Source of the DNA: Euphorbia lathyris
Taxonomy: Eukaryota; Streptophyta; Magnoliopsida; Malpighiales; Euphorbiaceae
Reading direction: 5' to 3'
Length of the DNA: 64,000 nucleotides
Assembly (NCBI RefSeq): GCF_963576675.1
Contig: NC_088919.1
Location: 43,794,501-43,858,500 of the forward strand
Position 1 is the stretch's first letter. The number at the start of each line of letters is the position of its first letter. Shown piece after piece: positions 1 through 11,154 of the stretch. The notes below the pieces were generated by a model. That model was not told the origin of the DNA. It saw only the letters and a program-made list of their open reading frames with translations, and made no database searches. Both the position numbers and the translations under genes were made by a program.

Positions 1-644
1 GTTGTGTTGAGTTGAGTGATTTTTTATGAAGGGGATGAGGTCTATTTATAGTATTTTGGAGTGGCATTTTGGTAATTATTCAGTGGCATTTTGGTAATTA
101 TTCACCAACTAACTCAACAACCTCCATGCCACATCACCCCACTACCTCAACTTCCATTAACTACCATTAACTTCCATTGACTGCTTCCAATTGCTGCCGG
201 AAGAGAGGTTACGCCCCGCGTATGTCCGGCTACGTCCTACGTGGTGTCGCTTCTGAACCTGTACGTTTTGTTGATGATATTTACGCGTGACGTTCCTAAT
301 GTTAAGTCCCGCGCAGAGAAGGACGCCGTGCGTATGAGAATGGACGCCCCGCGTGTTGGAGCTTCTGATCTCGAAACGCCTTGTTGCCAAGTTTTACGCA
401 TGGCGTCCCTGAGGTTACGTCCCGTGTATTGGAGCTTCTGAAGCAGACCTTCTCTGGTTGCTTGATCTACGCCCCGCGTATTGGAAGACACGCCCTGCGT
501 AGTGCCGGACTTTCTCATCGGTTGGCGGTCAGTTTACAAGTCTATTTTTCATTATTTTCTAGACAAAAATAGAAACTATACCCTAAATTAAACATAAGCT
601 TTCTACATACATAAAAATAAAATTTATTTTATTTTGGGCCAACA
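1..644 (-). repeat. E1 3' LTR, partial (cut at window start)
   Basis: This is a direct repeat of 5117-5760. It ends GGGCCAACA and is followed at once by a pyrimidine-rich run, which is the polypurine tract on the minus strand. The TATA-like sequence (TATAAATAG on the minus strand) lies at 42-50 and the GC-rich palindromic motif array at about 205-525. Confidence 0.88.
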
Positions 645-661
645 ATTGCCCCCCTCTTTTG
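645..661 (-). other. E1 polypurine tract
   Basis: Read on the minus strand this is AAAAGAGGGGGGCAAT directly in front of the LTR start TGTTGGCC. That is the expected position and composition for plus-strand priming, and it fixes the element's orientation. Confidence 0.8.
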
Positions 662-1753
662 TGTATAAATTGACTAGAATTGAAAATTTGTACACAAAAG
701 AATGTATTTAGGATTTCTTGAACCAATTTTTTTTTTCTTTTTTTTATAATAAGAGCCTCGTTCGCTCATTGATTTTTTTTTTTTTGAAAATGTGAGAAAT
801 AAAGCAGAAAAATTACAAAGCAATATGTACGCCGAAATTATTGGAGATAATTGTACAAAAATAAATAATAACAAACTTGACCTCGTGACCGATGAATGGT
901 TTGAGATCAAAACAGTTGTTCAGAACAGTTGTTTGATGGGATTAAATTTGATTCAGATCAAATAAATACCAAAAGCTTGGTTCTAAGATAATTGGTACTT
1001 TAGAATCACGGGTTGCTTTTGAAAAAGGTATGGAAATGGTTTGCAACAAGAGAATGGCTCGTAATAATAAAAAATAACTTGAAGCTATAATAATGATAAA
1101 TTTGGACACAACTGGCTCGAATTGAGGAGTGGATAATGTTTATCTAAGCTAAATGGACTTCTAGAATAATCAGATTGGAATTTGTCGAATTGGAGAAATT
1201 GGACGTGTCGGAATCATTTTAAAATTTGAATACACGAGTTATCCGATGTAAGAAAAATCAAATGGCAATGGGGTGATTTCGAGTGAGAAAATTGAGGTTA
1301 TAGGAAATCGTTTTGAACAAAATGAAAGTTGAGAGTTATGATTTGGATATCAACGAAGAAATTGAGATTGGTTTTGAAGGAAAATGTGGTTTATGACGGA
1401 TGAAATCAATTTTGGAAAAAAGCTAACCAGAACAGTTGTTTGATGGAAATTATGATTTTGAGATCAATAACTTCCAAAAGCTTGGTTCTGGGTATTTTAA
1501 TTAACCGGAATCAACTAATAGATAACAAGTACGATTTAGAAATGGTAATGATTGAGTGTTCTGGTTTGTGAGTTAGAGTTTGAAGCAAATGAAGAAGAAG
1601 ATGCGAAAACAAAAGTAGAAACCATGAACCAAATGGAAGCATGAACATAAATAATTTATTTTGAAAACTGAAATATTTTTTTTTGTGTGCTGGCAAAAAC
1701 GCCAACTTATTTTGACCATAAATGGTCTTATGGGCTATGTTGTAAGTACAATA
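662..1753 (-). other. E1 internal non-coding region downstream of the ORF
   Basis: AT-rich sequence with no convincing reading frame. A segment of about 80 bp around 920-1000 recurs at about 1428-1515 (both contain GAACAGTTGTTTGATGG and CCAAAAGCTTGGTTCT), so there is an internal direct repeat with an offset of roughly 510 bp. Short A/T homopolymers occur at 728-785. No gene is seen. Confidence 0.6.
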
Positions 1754-3601
1754 TTATGTTATCACCTCATACAATAAAATGCTCAGTAACATCTCTACAA
1801 GAGGGATATGAGTTTCCATGTCTAGATTCTTATTTTCATGACTCTCTTTCCGCATAATAAAAAGTATTGGTAAACTAGAGTCTACATAAATAAACAAGGT
1901 TAAGAAGTAGAAACCTCGTGACTTGTCCGGATGGTAGGAAAGTTGAAGTAGACTGGCGAAAAGAAGAATCATGGTCTGCAAACTTGGTCCCCAATTTGAG
2001 TTAACAAACTTCATGGTGATCATAGGCTCTGGAAAAACATGAGTTGTTGGAAGAACCATTAGAGGTATTTCTGGGGTGGATTCTCGATTAACCTCTTGAT
2101 CTTGACTGCCCCCCAAACCATGATCATAGAAGTTTTCTTAATCGTGACCGAGTTGCGACTTACAATCGTAGAAAACATCTTTATGTGTTTCTGAAGCCAC
2201 TGCTTCTTCGATATCACAACTTTTCATAAAATCTTCTGATTTTAAAGACTTCACAAGAATGAGAGATTCTTTTAGAATAAATTCTTGTTGAACCTCTTCC
2301 AGTTGGATGTCCCTCGGGTTGGATACCTCATCGTCTTGACTGGATTCTGAATCATAGCTCCAAGAAACATCTTCCTCATCTTCTTGAATTTCTACAGGTG
2401 CTTCATGGATGCCCCCCGAGTTAGAAGTGCTTGATGGGTCGTCACCCTCCCAACTGAAATCCGAATTGAGGTTATGAGATATATCTTCCTCCTCTTCCTG
2501 GGCTTGTATCACTGTCTTCTTGTTCATGTCAGGACTCCATGGAAATTCTATTGAATTTGGTGGATTTGCATCTATGGGCAATACTTCTAGAGTGGGTTCT
2601 TGTTGAATTGCTTCCTCTTTACTGCCCCCCGAATCAAGATCACTAGACATGACATCATCCACTTCGTTGGATTCTGAGTCATAGCTCCTAAGAACATCTC
2701 CTTCTTCTTCTTGAATTTCTATAGGAATTTCATGGATGCCCCCCGAATCAAGATCATTGGAAGCGGCGTCATCCTCTTGCATGGACGTAGAATCATAGTC
2801 ATAGGGATCGTCTCCATCCTCTTGACTTTCTATCGCCGCCTCACTAGGAAGCTTCGTTTCTGGAAGAGTCGGCCGTGTGGAAAATGCTTCTAAGAGACGA
2901 AGTACGTCATCTTGGATGGCCCCGATACGGCCTTCAATGTAGACTCTGAGAGAAGCTGCTATATTAGCCCTCTGTTTCTCGAGTTGATCCAAAGATTGTT
3001 GATATTCATCGTCCTTTGATTGGTTCTCCTCCATAAGTAATGATTCGATTTCTCCATCATCCTCAACAACTTGGACTACTTCCACCTCTGCCACACGACT
3101 AGAATCGTTGAAAGAGTTTTGGTCATAACTCATATTAGAGCACTCAAACTTTTCATAGGTCTTATGCTCGACTGGTGCAATGATTGTACTTCTTTCGAAG
3201 CAAAATTGCCGACACGGACGATGAAAATGGAGGTTTTCATCCCTATAATTGCAAATATAATTATTTCGGCAATGAGGATTACTCATCCGTAGATGCTCCC
3301 ATACTTCAATATAATCAGGGCCATGTGGATTTTTATGGGACTCCTGGACTTGCTCCACGTAGCAACCATATTGATCATCATAGAATGACGCAGTTTGAAC
3401 GTAAGCACAACACTTGCAGTCGATATTATGTTCGTCGCTATGAATAAACTGAACATAGCCATCGTCGTAGCATCTAAAGACGGTGTACCAATGGACCCAC
3501 AATCTGGTTGTACTTATTGTAAAATGTCGATCTCGATTGAAACCACCAAAATACACCGGTATTGTAGCATCCCTTGCATCTTCGTATGTTGTCCTCATCA
3601 T
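1754..3601 (-). pseudogene. E1 internal ORF of unknown function, with one in-frame stop
   Basis: A 487-codon frame (3601-2138) ends at a TAA. The same frame then reopens for another 120 codons to 1754, so a single ancestral frame of over 600 codons probably carries one nonsense change. I do not recognise the protein. Residues 1-150 are rich in Cys, His and aromatic residues, including a CKCC cluster. Residues about 195-245 look like a charged helix. Residues 250-450 are very acidic with a repeated module (D-SGGIHE-P-EIQE-E followed by SYDSES) in about three diverged copies. The stretch after the stop resembles another copy of this module (GGSQDQE) and then becomes hydrophobic. The frame is sense to the element and takes the place of gag-pol. 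It could be an element-specific accessory protein or a captured host fragment. Confidence 0.55.
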
Positions 3602-3839
3602 GGTTTGATTGCTTTGCGCCTATTGATATTTAGAGACATTCTCCGTGAATAAATAGAAAAAATGATTAAACAAAGTTTATTATGAAAATCAAGTAAATGA
3701 AGCGAATAGGTAAAATTGTATAAAGTAAGAGCATGGAATAATAATAAACTGAATTTGAAAAGCTGAGTGTGAGAGAAAAAAAAACGTGTGTGATGGGTTT
3801 TGCAATTTTTGGCTAAGCTAAAAAAAAACAAAGGTCCCA

Positions 3840-3856
3840 CTGGGCGTGCCAAAAAT
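3840..3856 (-). other. E1 primer binding site (putative)
   Basis: On the minus strand the 5' LTR ends CGCTAACA and is followed by ATTTT then TGGCACGCCCAG. The TGG start and position fit a tRNA primer site. I cannot assign the tRNA with confidence. Confidence 0.6.
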
Positions 3857-5157
3857 TGTTAGCGATATTTTCGAAATATGCTAATTTCAACCTTGTCACG
3901 TGTGGTTAGGGTGCGGGCGTGCCAGAGAAGATTACTTCTCAATTAAAATGGTTAAGTTTATGGAATTTGCGCGCCAAAACTTGAAATCTAATCGAAGCGA
4001 TTGGCGAGGGACGCAAGGATTGAAAAAGTCCCTCTTGGGTCTCTCGCGCCGTTATAGAAACTTTGCGAGATAAATTATTCTTTAAAGCTAAGCATATAAA
4101 TTGAAGACGAGAAAATAAAAGAAATTAAAGTGCGAAATTGACACGAGATTTGGTGAAAAATCGGTATTTTATTGATGTGAATAGGTGTTTGAATACATAT
4201 ATTCGAAGCAAGCATTAAAAATGGAATGAATTACAATTGAAAAATCTCTATATTAAACATATAGGTAATCAATTGAATTGGAAGGACAAATCAAATACAA
4301 GGAATTGAAGTGCAATTAAATTAAATTGGAATTCAACAACAAACTCGGAGCCACAATAGCTATCTCGGATTGATGTTGAATTTTGGTGTTGGTGCGAGGT
4401 CCTCGGAGAGCTGTAGCCGGTCGGGCCCGTACGGTATGTGATCTTGGCAATGGCAAAACGTTGGTAGGCAAATGGGACAGATTTAACCTTTAACTTCGGG
4501 AGGCTCGTTTGGGTGCTTAAGGACACGGAATTGGACGATTAAATAGGCTAAATTTAACTTCAGGAGGTCAGGAACAAACTTCTATAAGGGATCGAAGGCT
4601 AAAACGGATGCTAAGTAGACGAAATTGGGAGTTGAAAATAACTGAACGAATTCGGAAAATTCTGGAAACAGAATGTCTAAAAGAATTTGGGCTGGAAAGA
4701 TCGGCTTGTAAATAGAGTTTCTGGGCACGGAATTGGGCAAATAAATACACTAGATCGAACTTCAGGACGTCAGGAACAACTTTGTCGAAGGGATTGAAAG
4801 CAAAAAATGATTTAAACAGACGGAATTGGGCTTTGAAAGTAGTTGGACGAATCTGGAAAATTAATTTGAAAACAGAGTTTTAGCTAGGAATTGAGCAAAT
4901 TAAAGGCTTGGAATGCTAAATTGAATTAGAAAAACTTGGAAAGAGACTATTGGAACTTGAATTGGAGCTAAAGAGAGCTAAAAAAGGGATCGAAGCTTAA
5001 GAAAAATGAAGAACGAAAAGAAGAACTTTGAAGAACTAAGAAGAAAAGAACTTAAGAACTAAGAACTTAAAACTAGAAACTAGAGAGCATTGGAAGGGAC
5101 CTTAGGAAGGGGTTTTGTTGTGTTGAGTTGAGTGATTTTTTATGAAGGGGAGGGGGT

Positions 5158-5166
5158 CTATTTATA
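5158..5166 (-). promoter_or_regulatory. E1 LTR TATA box
   Basis: The minus strand reads TATAAATAG. The repeat arrays lie upstream (higher coordinates) and a plausible transcript start about 30 nt downstream. It is conserved in the other LTR at 42-50. Confidence 0.6.
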
Positions 5167-5324
5167 GTATTTTGGAGTGGCATTTTGATAATTATTCAGT
5201 GGCATTTTGGTAATTATTCACCAACTAACTCAACAACCTCCATGCCACATCACCCCACTACCTCAACTTCCATTAACTACCATTAACTTCCATTGACTGC
5301 TTCCAATTGCTGCCGGAAGAGAGG

Positions 5325-5645
5325 TTACGCCCCGCGTATGTCCGGCTACGTCCTGCGTGGTGTCGCTTCTGAACCTGTGCGTTTTGTTGATGATATTTAC
5401 GCGTGACGTTCCTGATGTTAAGTCCCGCACAGAGAAGGACGCCGTGCGTATGAGAATGGACGCCCCGCGTGTTGGAGCTTCTGATCTCGAAACGCCTTGT
5501 TGCCAAGTTTTACGCGTGGCATCCCTGAGGTTACGTCCCGCGTATTGGAGCTTCTGAAGCAGACCTTCTCTGGTTGCTTGATCTACGCCCCGCGTATTGG
5601 AAGACACGCCCTGCGTAGTGCCGAACTTTCTCATCGGTTGGCGGT
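5325..5645. repeat. Array of degenerate ACGCCCCGCGTA-type palindromic motifs
   Basis: About nine copies of a 12-13 nt quasi-palindrome (consensus ACGYCCYGCGT) occur here, often followed by TTGG or ATTGG. The array is shared by both E1 LTRs (also about 205-525). It is GC-rich within AT-rich DNA and lies about 160-480 bp upstream of the LTR TATA box in the element's orientation. Confidence 0.8.
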
Positions 5646-5760
5646 CAGTTTACAAGTGTATTTTTCATTATTTTCTAGACAAAAATAGAAACTATACCCT
5701 AAATTAAACATAAGCTTTCTATATACATAAAAATAAAATTTATTTTATTTTGGGCCAACA

Positions 5761-6316
5761 GTAACATAACGTTATGTCACGTTACGTTATATTAGGTTAG
5801 GTGACGTTACGTCACGTCATCTTACGTTACTCACATCACGTCATGTTACGTTATGTTACACTACATTAAGTCACGTTACGTTACATCACATCATGTTACG
5901 TTACATCATATTATGTTACATTATGTCACGTTACGTTACGTCACTTTACGTTATGTTACATTACATCATGTTCCGGTACATGACGTTATGTTATGTTATA
6001 TTACGTTACATTACGTTATATTACGTTAGGCTATGTTACATTATGTTAGATCATGTTAAATTAAGTTACATTAAGTTTCTTTAAGTTAAGTTACGTTGCG
6101 TTTCATTACGTTACATTATGTTAAGTTACGTTACACTAAGTCACAATAAGTTACGTTACGTTACATTACGTTACGTTACGCTAAGTCACAATAAGTTATG
6201 TTACGTTACGTTACGTTATGCTAAGTCACAATAAGTTACGGTACGCTACGTTACGTTACATTATGTTAAGTTACGTTACGCTAAGTCACAATAAGTTATG
6301 TTACGTTATCTTACGT
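5761..6316. repeat. Pentanucleotide (TTACG/TTACA/TTATG) satellite with higher-order units
   Basis: Nearly the whole stretch is built from a degenerate 5-bp unit (GTTAC, with C/T and A/G variation). In the right half (about 6125-6316) a longer unit appears: CTAAGTCACAATAAGTTA followed by several pentamers, four times at spacings of about 40-60 bp. Chance reading frames inside it are not genes. E1 is inserted directly at its left border. Confidence 0.85.
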
Positions 6317-6535
6317 TATGAAATTTGTTTAGAATCAACTTTCGTGTTATTGGTACAGAATAAAAAACAAAATATCTGTGTTTTATAATAATGTCTAAAA
6401 TTGACCCAATTTGTCAACGTTAGGAATAAAATTGCTCTTGGTTGCCAATGTTAGGGATAAAATTGCCTTTAGACGTTAAGAGTAAAATTGCTCCTACCTG
6501 TAAACGTTAGTGGTATTTTTACACCTTAATCTAGA
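6317..6535 (+). repeat. Left arm of a ~215-bp inverted repeat (interrupted element)
   Basis: This segment matches the reverse complement of about 10075-10290, including TTTTATAATAATGT, AAAATTGA, ATCAACGTTAG-type and GTAAAATT-type words in the same order. The arms flank about 530 bp of AT-rich spacer plus the inserted LINE. A third, partial copy in the same orientation lies at 10490-10590. Likely an old foldback/MITE with long terminal inverted repeats. Confidence 0.65.
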
Positions 6536-6797
6536 ATTTTCTATAAATAATTAAATTAAAATTAATTAATTGATTGATTATAGAATGGCTTCTAATATAG
6601 AATATAATGTTATAAATACAACATAAACATGTGTATTATATATTTCTTCTAATACTACAAATTAATTACACTCTTAAAAAATTAATTACACTCTAAGTAA
6701 TTATCGGAAGAATTAGTTTGAGCCATTATTACTCACCTCGAATGTAGGCAAAATGATTACTTTTTTTCATTGTTTTCTTCAATGAAAAACTATTACT

Positions 6798-9700
6798 GGG
6801 GGGGAGTGGTTGAGGGTCGGGCTGAGTTGTTGGGCCTAGCGCAGAATTACTTTCAGAATGTCTTCTCTACTTCGAATTCGATAAGAGGTGAAACAGTTCA
6901 GGTGATTGACACGCTCATTGATTCTCCTACTAATGATTTACTTACAGCTCCTTTTGAATTGGAGGAATTTAAACAAGCCCTATTTTCAATGAGTCCCAAT
7001 AAATCCCCCTGGCCCTGATGGGCTAAATCCTGGATTCTATCAAGCATTTTGGGACACATTGGGAGTGGAATTGGGAGATGCTTATGCAAAATGGCTTCAA
7101 GAGGGGGAATTTCCAGTTGGGATTAATGATACTACAATTGTCCTTATACCTAAGATTGACAATCCTCGAATGCTTAAGGATTTTCGCCATATTTCTCCGT
7201 GCAATGTTATTTATAAGATAATTGCCAAGACCCTAGCTAATCGTTTGAAAAAGATCCTCCCTCAAATTATTGGTGATACTCAATCTGATTTTGTCCCCGG
7301 CAGATCCATAATTGACAATGTTCAGGTGGCTTTTGAGAGTATACACTTCATGAAGAGATTGAATAGAGGGAAGAATGCCCAGGTAGCCCTTAAGATCGAT
7401 ATCAGTAAGACTTATGATAGAGTAGACTGGGATTTCCTGAAAGCAGTTATGACTGGATTCGCTGGATGATGTTATGTATCACAACTGTGAAGTATATGGC
7501 TGTGAATGGGGACAGTTCCGATCAGGTTGTCCCAGGAAGGGGTCTAAGACAGGGGGACCCATTGTCGCCCTATCTATTCATTCTATGCGCTGAAGTCTTG
7601 TCCAAATTAATAAGGAAAGCCGAAGGTGAAGGGCTTATTTCAGGGTGTAGGATCTGCAGCAGGTCACGGCTATTACACATCTCTTCTTTGCTGATGACAG
7701 CTTTTTGTTTTTTGGGGCAACTGCAACTGAGGCTAGAAAGGTGATGGAAATCTTGGTTGAATATGAAGTGGCGTTAGGGCAGGCTGTGAACTTGAACAAA
7801 TCTGGAATTTTCTTCAGCTCAAATGTGCCAGAGGGAGTGAGAAATGAGATTAAAACGATTTTGGGGGTGTGCATTCCTCTAGACACGAGACGTTATCTGG
7901 GGTTGCCTTCTCTTATTGGACGTTCTAAACGTCAAATTTTCACCTTTCTGGTTGATAGGCTGCGAAAGAAATTTGGTGTGTGGGGACTTAAATTCCTTTC
8001 CCAGGCGGGGAAAGAGGTGTTGCTAAAGTCTGTGGCTCAGGCATTGCCAACCTTCTGTATGAGTACGTTCCTTTTACCCTTATCTATCTGTGATGACCTG
8101 TAAAAATTAATGAATTCCTTTTGGTGGGGTATGAAACCTGAGGGGAAAAGAAACATCCATTGGTTTGATTGTGGTAAATTATGTTTGCCAAAAGACTCAG
8201 GGGGGATGGGCTTTAAAGATTTACATGTATTTAATTTGGCAATGTTAGGTAAATAGGGCTGGAAATTGCTAAAATTCCCAAATACTATAGTAAGTAGAAT
8301 GTTCAAAGCTAAATATTTTCCTAGGGATGACTTACTTTCCTCTAAATTAGGCAATAATCCTAATATGGTTTGGAGAAGTATATGGGAGGGCCTTAGCATA
8401 TTGAGAAAAGGGACTAGATGGAGGGTCCAAAATGGTAGGTCCATTAGAGTTTGGGAGGACGCATGGGTACCTAATTTAGAGGGTTTTTGCATAAATTCCT
8501 TTATGGTCCCTGGATTGGAGAATTTGACAGCTGCTGAATTGTTACTTAAGAATGGGAGAGGGTGGGACATGGAGAGACTGAATGGGTGCTTTAGTGAAAC
8601 TGAAGTGCAAGCCATTAGTGACATTATTTTTCCATATAATGTATAGGAAGATATGAGAATCTGGCATTGGTCAAAGGATGGGTACTATAATGTGCATTCA
8701 GGCTACCTGGCAGGAATGGCTACTGTAGAAGTTAATAGGGCTCAGGAGGGTTGGAGGAGATTATGGAGGTTGATGATTCCCCCTAAGCTTAAACAGTTTA
8801 TTTGGCGAATTTGCTCACGATGTATACCCACTAGAGCTCGGTTGGCCCAAAGAAGAGTCCCTATTACAACCGAATGTCCAGTATGTGTGGAGCAGGAGGA
8901 GACGGATAACCATTTATTTGTTGAATGTTGTTTTGCAGGTGACATTTGGCGAATAGCAGGGGTCCCTACTCCACTTGTGGACAATGTGAATTTTTCCTAG
9001 TGGATCTTGCAAGCTTTATGTGGCTCAAACCAGGATATGATCGTCAGAATATGTTGTGCTCTAAAATCAATTTGGGACCACAGAAACAGAGTCCTTTGGC
9101 ACATGAGGTGGTGGCCGGCAGATACTAGTTGGCGCATCAGCATGGAGGCAATCCAAGATTGGAGAGCCTATCAACAAAAGGCGCCACCCAGACAAAGCAG
9201 GCTGACGGAACAGGGGACCTTTGGAACCAATTATGGACAGCGGCAACCAGTATCGACAGTCGCTATCGACAACGTGGCGTCCTCGTCACACAACAGGGTG
9301 GGGCAGCATGTGATTCCGATCAACAACTTTGTGAGGCAACATGCGTTGATTCAGAAATGGAGGTCACCCAATCCAGGTTTTGTTAAATGCAACATCGACG
9401 GGACAATCTTCAAAGAATTAAGGAGTAGCGGCATGAGCGCTGTAATCAGAGACGAAATGGGAGCCTTTATACTATGTAGCAGTAGTTTTATTACAGGTAT
9501 AAAAGAACCTAGCATTATTGAAGCTCTTGCTATTCGCACGAGTTTGATATGGCTTGCTAATATGGGATATATATCTGTTGAGTTTGAATCTGATGCTAAA
9601 CTTGTGGTCGATGATATTCAATCTGGAAAACATGATATCTCTGAGTTCGGAATGATTATACAAGATTGTCGAATGTTGTTAGGATCCAACCCATCTTTTA

Positions 9701-9867
9701 AATTAGCTTTTATTCCTCATTTAGCGAATAGTGCAACTCACTTGGTAGCTAGGCTTGTCTGTTTCAATGCTAGCGATTTCTTTTCAACTGTTGTGCCGGA
9801 ATGGCTTTTGAACACTATTGAAATGGACGCGAGTCTAAATGATATTCATCTTTCTGGTTAAAAAAAA
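6798..9867 (+). pseudogene. 5'-truncated L1-type LINE, ORF2 relic (RT, zinc-ribbon, RNase H)
   Basis: A non-LTR retrotransposon copy that ends in an A12 tract and is flanked by the 13-bp duplication AAAAACTATTACT (6785-6797 and 9868-9880). The endonuclease and ORF1 are missing, so it is 5'-truncated. Visible domains are the RT N-terminal part (about 6800-7100), RT core (7100-7700, with DFRHISPCNVIYKIIAK, FVPGRSI, RQGDPLSPYLF and, just after a frameshift, FADD at 7678-7701), RT thumb (7700-8100), a zf-RVT region (8650-8970, with WRLMIPPKLKQFIWR and CPVC) and a C-terminal RNase H (RVT_3) domain at about 9350-9780. Three frameshifts (near 7015, 7466 and 7680) and four in-frame stops (8101, 8254, 8644, 8998) break it. 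At least two of the stops are readily explained by C-to-T change of a Gln codon. It is dead. Confidence 0.9.
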
Positions 9868-9880
9868 AAAAACTATTACT

Positions 9881-10074
9881 ACTCCTACTAAGTTTTAATA
9901 CAATTAGGACACAATTACTTTCTATTTTCCTTTACCAACTGTTTTAAAAAAAAAAGTGTAAAAGAATTAACTGTTTTCTATTTTTTTTGGTAAATGAATT
10001 AATTGTTTTCAAAGACATTATTATATTGCAAGTATATTGTAAGTTTTAATATAATTGTGGGATAATATATAAAA
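9881..10074. other. AT-rich spacer, no gene
   Basis: AT-rich sequence between the LINE's 3' target duplication and the right inverted-repeat arm. Together with 6536-6797 it forms the loop of the interrupted foldback element. Nothing else is seen. Confidence 0.6.
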
Positions 10075-10290
10075 ATACTCCTAACGTTTGTAGTAAGGAG
10101 TAATTTTACTTTGAACATTTAAAATGGTGCAATTTTACCGCAATATCGGCAAACAAAAAAGTAATTTTACCTCTAACGTTGATAAATTTGATCAATTTTA
10201 AACATTATTATAAAATACAAATATTTTTTCCTTATTCTGTACTAATTGCATATTAGTTGGTTCTAAAAAAAATATGATTTCATATTTTTT
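10075..10290 (-). repeat. Right arm of the ~215-bp inverted repeat
   Basis: Reverse complement of about 6317-6535 with scattered mismatches. See the left arm. The repeat ends at about ATGATTTCAT (10276-10285). Confidence 0.65.
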
Positions 10291-10489
10291 TTTATGATTT
10301 AATAATAGAATTGGAGATCAATAAAATATTTAATTTTTTTTTGTTCAACTTGTATAAAAGATGATATATATATTTTTTTGTTTTTAAATTTTTTTCACGT
10401 CTAATTATATGTCTGTGATATGCTACTAATGGGTGATAAATTGATGTATATATGAAGTGTAGATGAAAAGATTCATAACCGAGAAAAAA

Positions 10490-10590
10490 GTAATGAATTA
10501 TTTCTCAAATTGACCAAACTTATCAACGTTAGGGGTAAAATTGCTCCTGATTGTAATGTAAGGGGTATTTTTGCACCTTATCCCTATAGA
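10490..10590 (+). repeat. Partial third copy of the inverted-repeat family
   Basis: It contains AAATTGACCAAACTTATC, AACGTTAGGGGTAAAATTGC and GGGGTATTTTTGCACCTTA, as in the 6400-6530 arm and in the same orientation. The AT-rich 10291-10489 between them holds nothing recognisable. Confidence 0.5.
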
Positions 10591-10615
10591 TATAGATCAT
10601 TTAATGGCTTGATAA

Positions 10616-11133
10616 CTCATTTGTCTCATAAACTTGTCCAAAAAATTTGACTGCCCTCAAACTTTTAAAGTGTTCTGATAACTCTCTCAATATGCTTAAC
10701 ATGTCCCGGTAACTCCCCCAGCTTGCTTAAAATGTCATTAATTAATCACTTGGTTGCAAAAGAAAAAAAAAAGTAAATTGCATGCGAAATGTGTTGCATG
10801 AGCATTGAAAAAGTAAAACGACCAAAATCGGAGTATGAGGTTCTAATATTAGAGAAGACAAGTTTTACTTTTGAGCAAGTAAAAAATTTACGCTTCAATA
10901 TGTTTTAATCTATCATTTGAGTTATGTAATAACATGTCAAGGAGCGTGCAATACACATTCTGCAGGTAGCCTAGTTCTTTACAACTGAGTGATTAGTTGA
11001 CTATATTTTAAGCAATTTAATGGGACTATTCGGACATTTTAAGCAAGTTGAGGAAGTTATCAAGGCACTTTAAAAAGTTTAGAGGTCAATCAAACTTTTT
11101 GAACAAATTCAGGAGCAAATGATATATTAAGCC
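10616..11133. mobile_element. Foldback element/MITE 1 (518 bp)
   Basis: The ends are inverted copies: GGCTTGATAACTCATTTG at the left and the complement of GGCTTAATATATCATTTG at the right. The similarity continues inward for over 130 bp (TTGTCCAAAAAATTTGACTG, TTTTAAAGTG, GATAACT, CTTAAAATGTC). There is no coding capacity and no clear target duplication. Confidence 0.7.
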
Positions 11134-11154
11134 TAATATTACATAAACTGTAAG

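Larger units (their letters stand above)
1..5760 (-). mobile_element. LTR retrotransposon E1, minus orientation, no gag-pol, left end cut by window
   Basis: Positions 1-644 and 5117-5760 are near-identical direct repeats, with about a dozen mismatches by eye. The full right-hand LTR runs from TGTTAGCG at 3857 to GGCCAACA at 5760. A purine-rich tract read on the minus strand directly abuts the left LTR (645-661), and a TGG-starting primer-binding-like site abuts the right LTR, so the element reads right to left. The interior (645-3856) holds no reverse transcriptase, integrase or gag match, only one long frame of unknown function. Large LTRs with an interior lacking pol fit a non-autonomous LARD-type element. 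The target duplication cannot be checked because the left end is outside the window. Confidence 0.85.
3857..5760 (-). repeat. E1 5' LTR (1904 bp)
   Basis: Bounded by TGTTAGCG and GGGCCAACA, a classic TG...CA pair with inverted ends. Within it, a tandem duplication of about 202 bp is visible (units beginning near 4523 and 4725, each with CACGGAATTGG followed by a CTTCAGGA(G/C)GTCAGGAACAA stretch). The promoter side carries TATA at 5158-5166 and the palindromic array at 5325-5645. Confidence 0.88.

Noticed and set aside
5893..6084. 63-codon Tyr/Leu-rich frame (RYITLYYV-type)
   Set aside because: Translation of the pentamer satellite.
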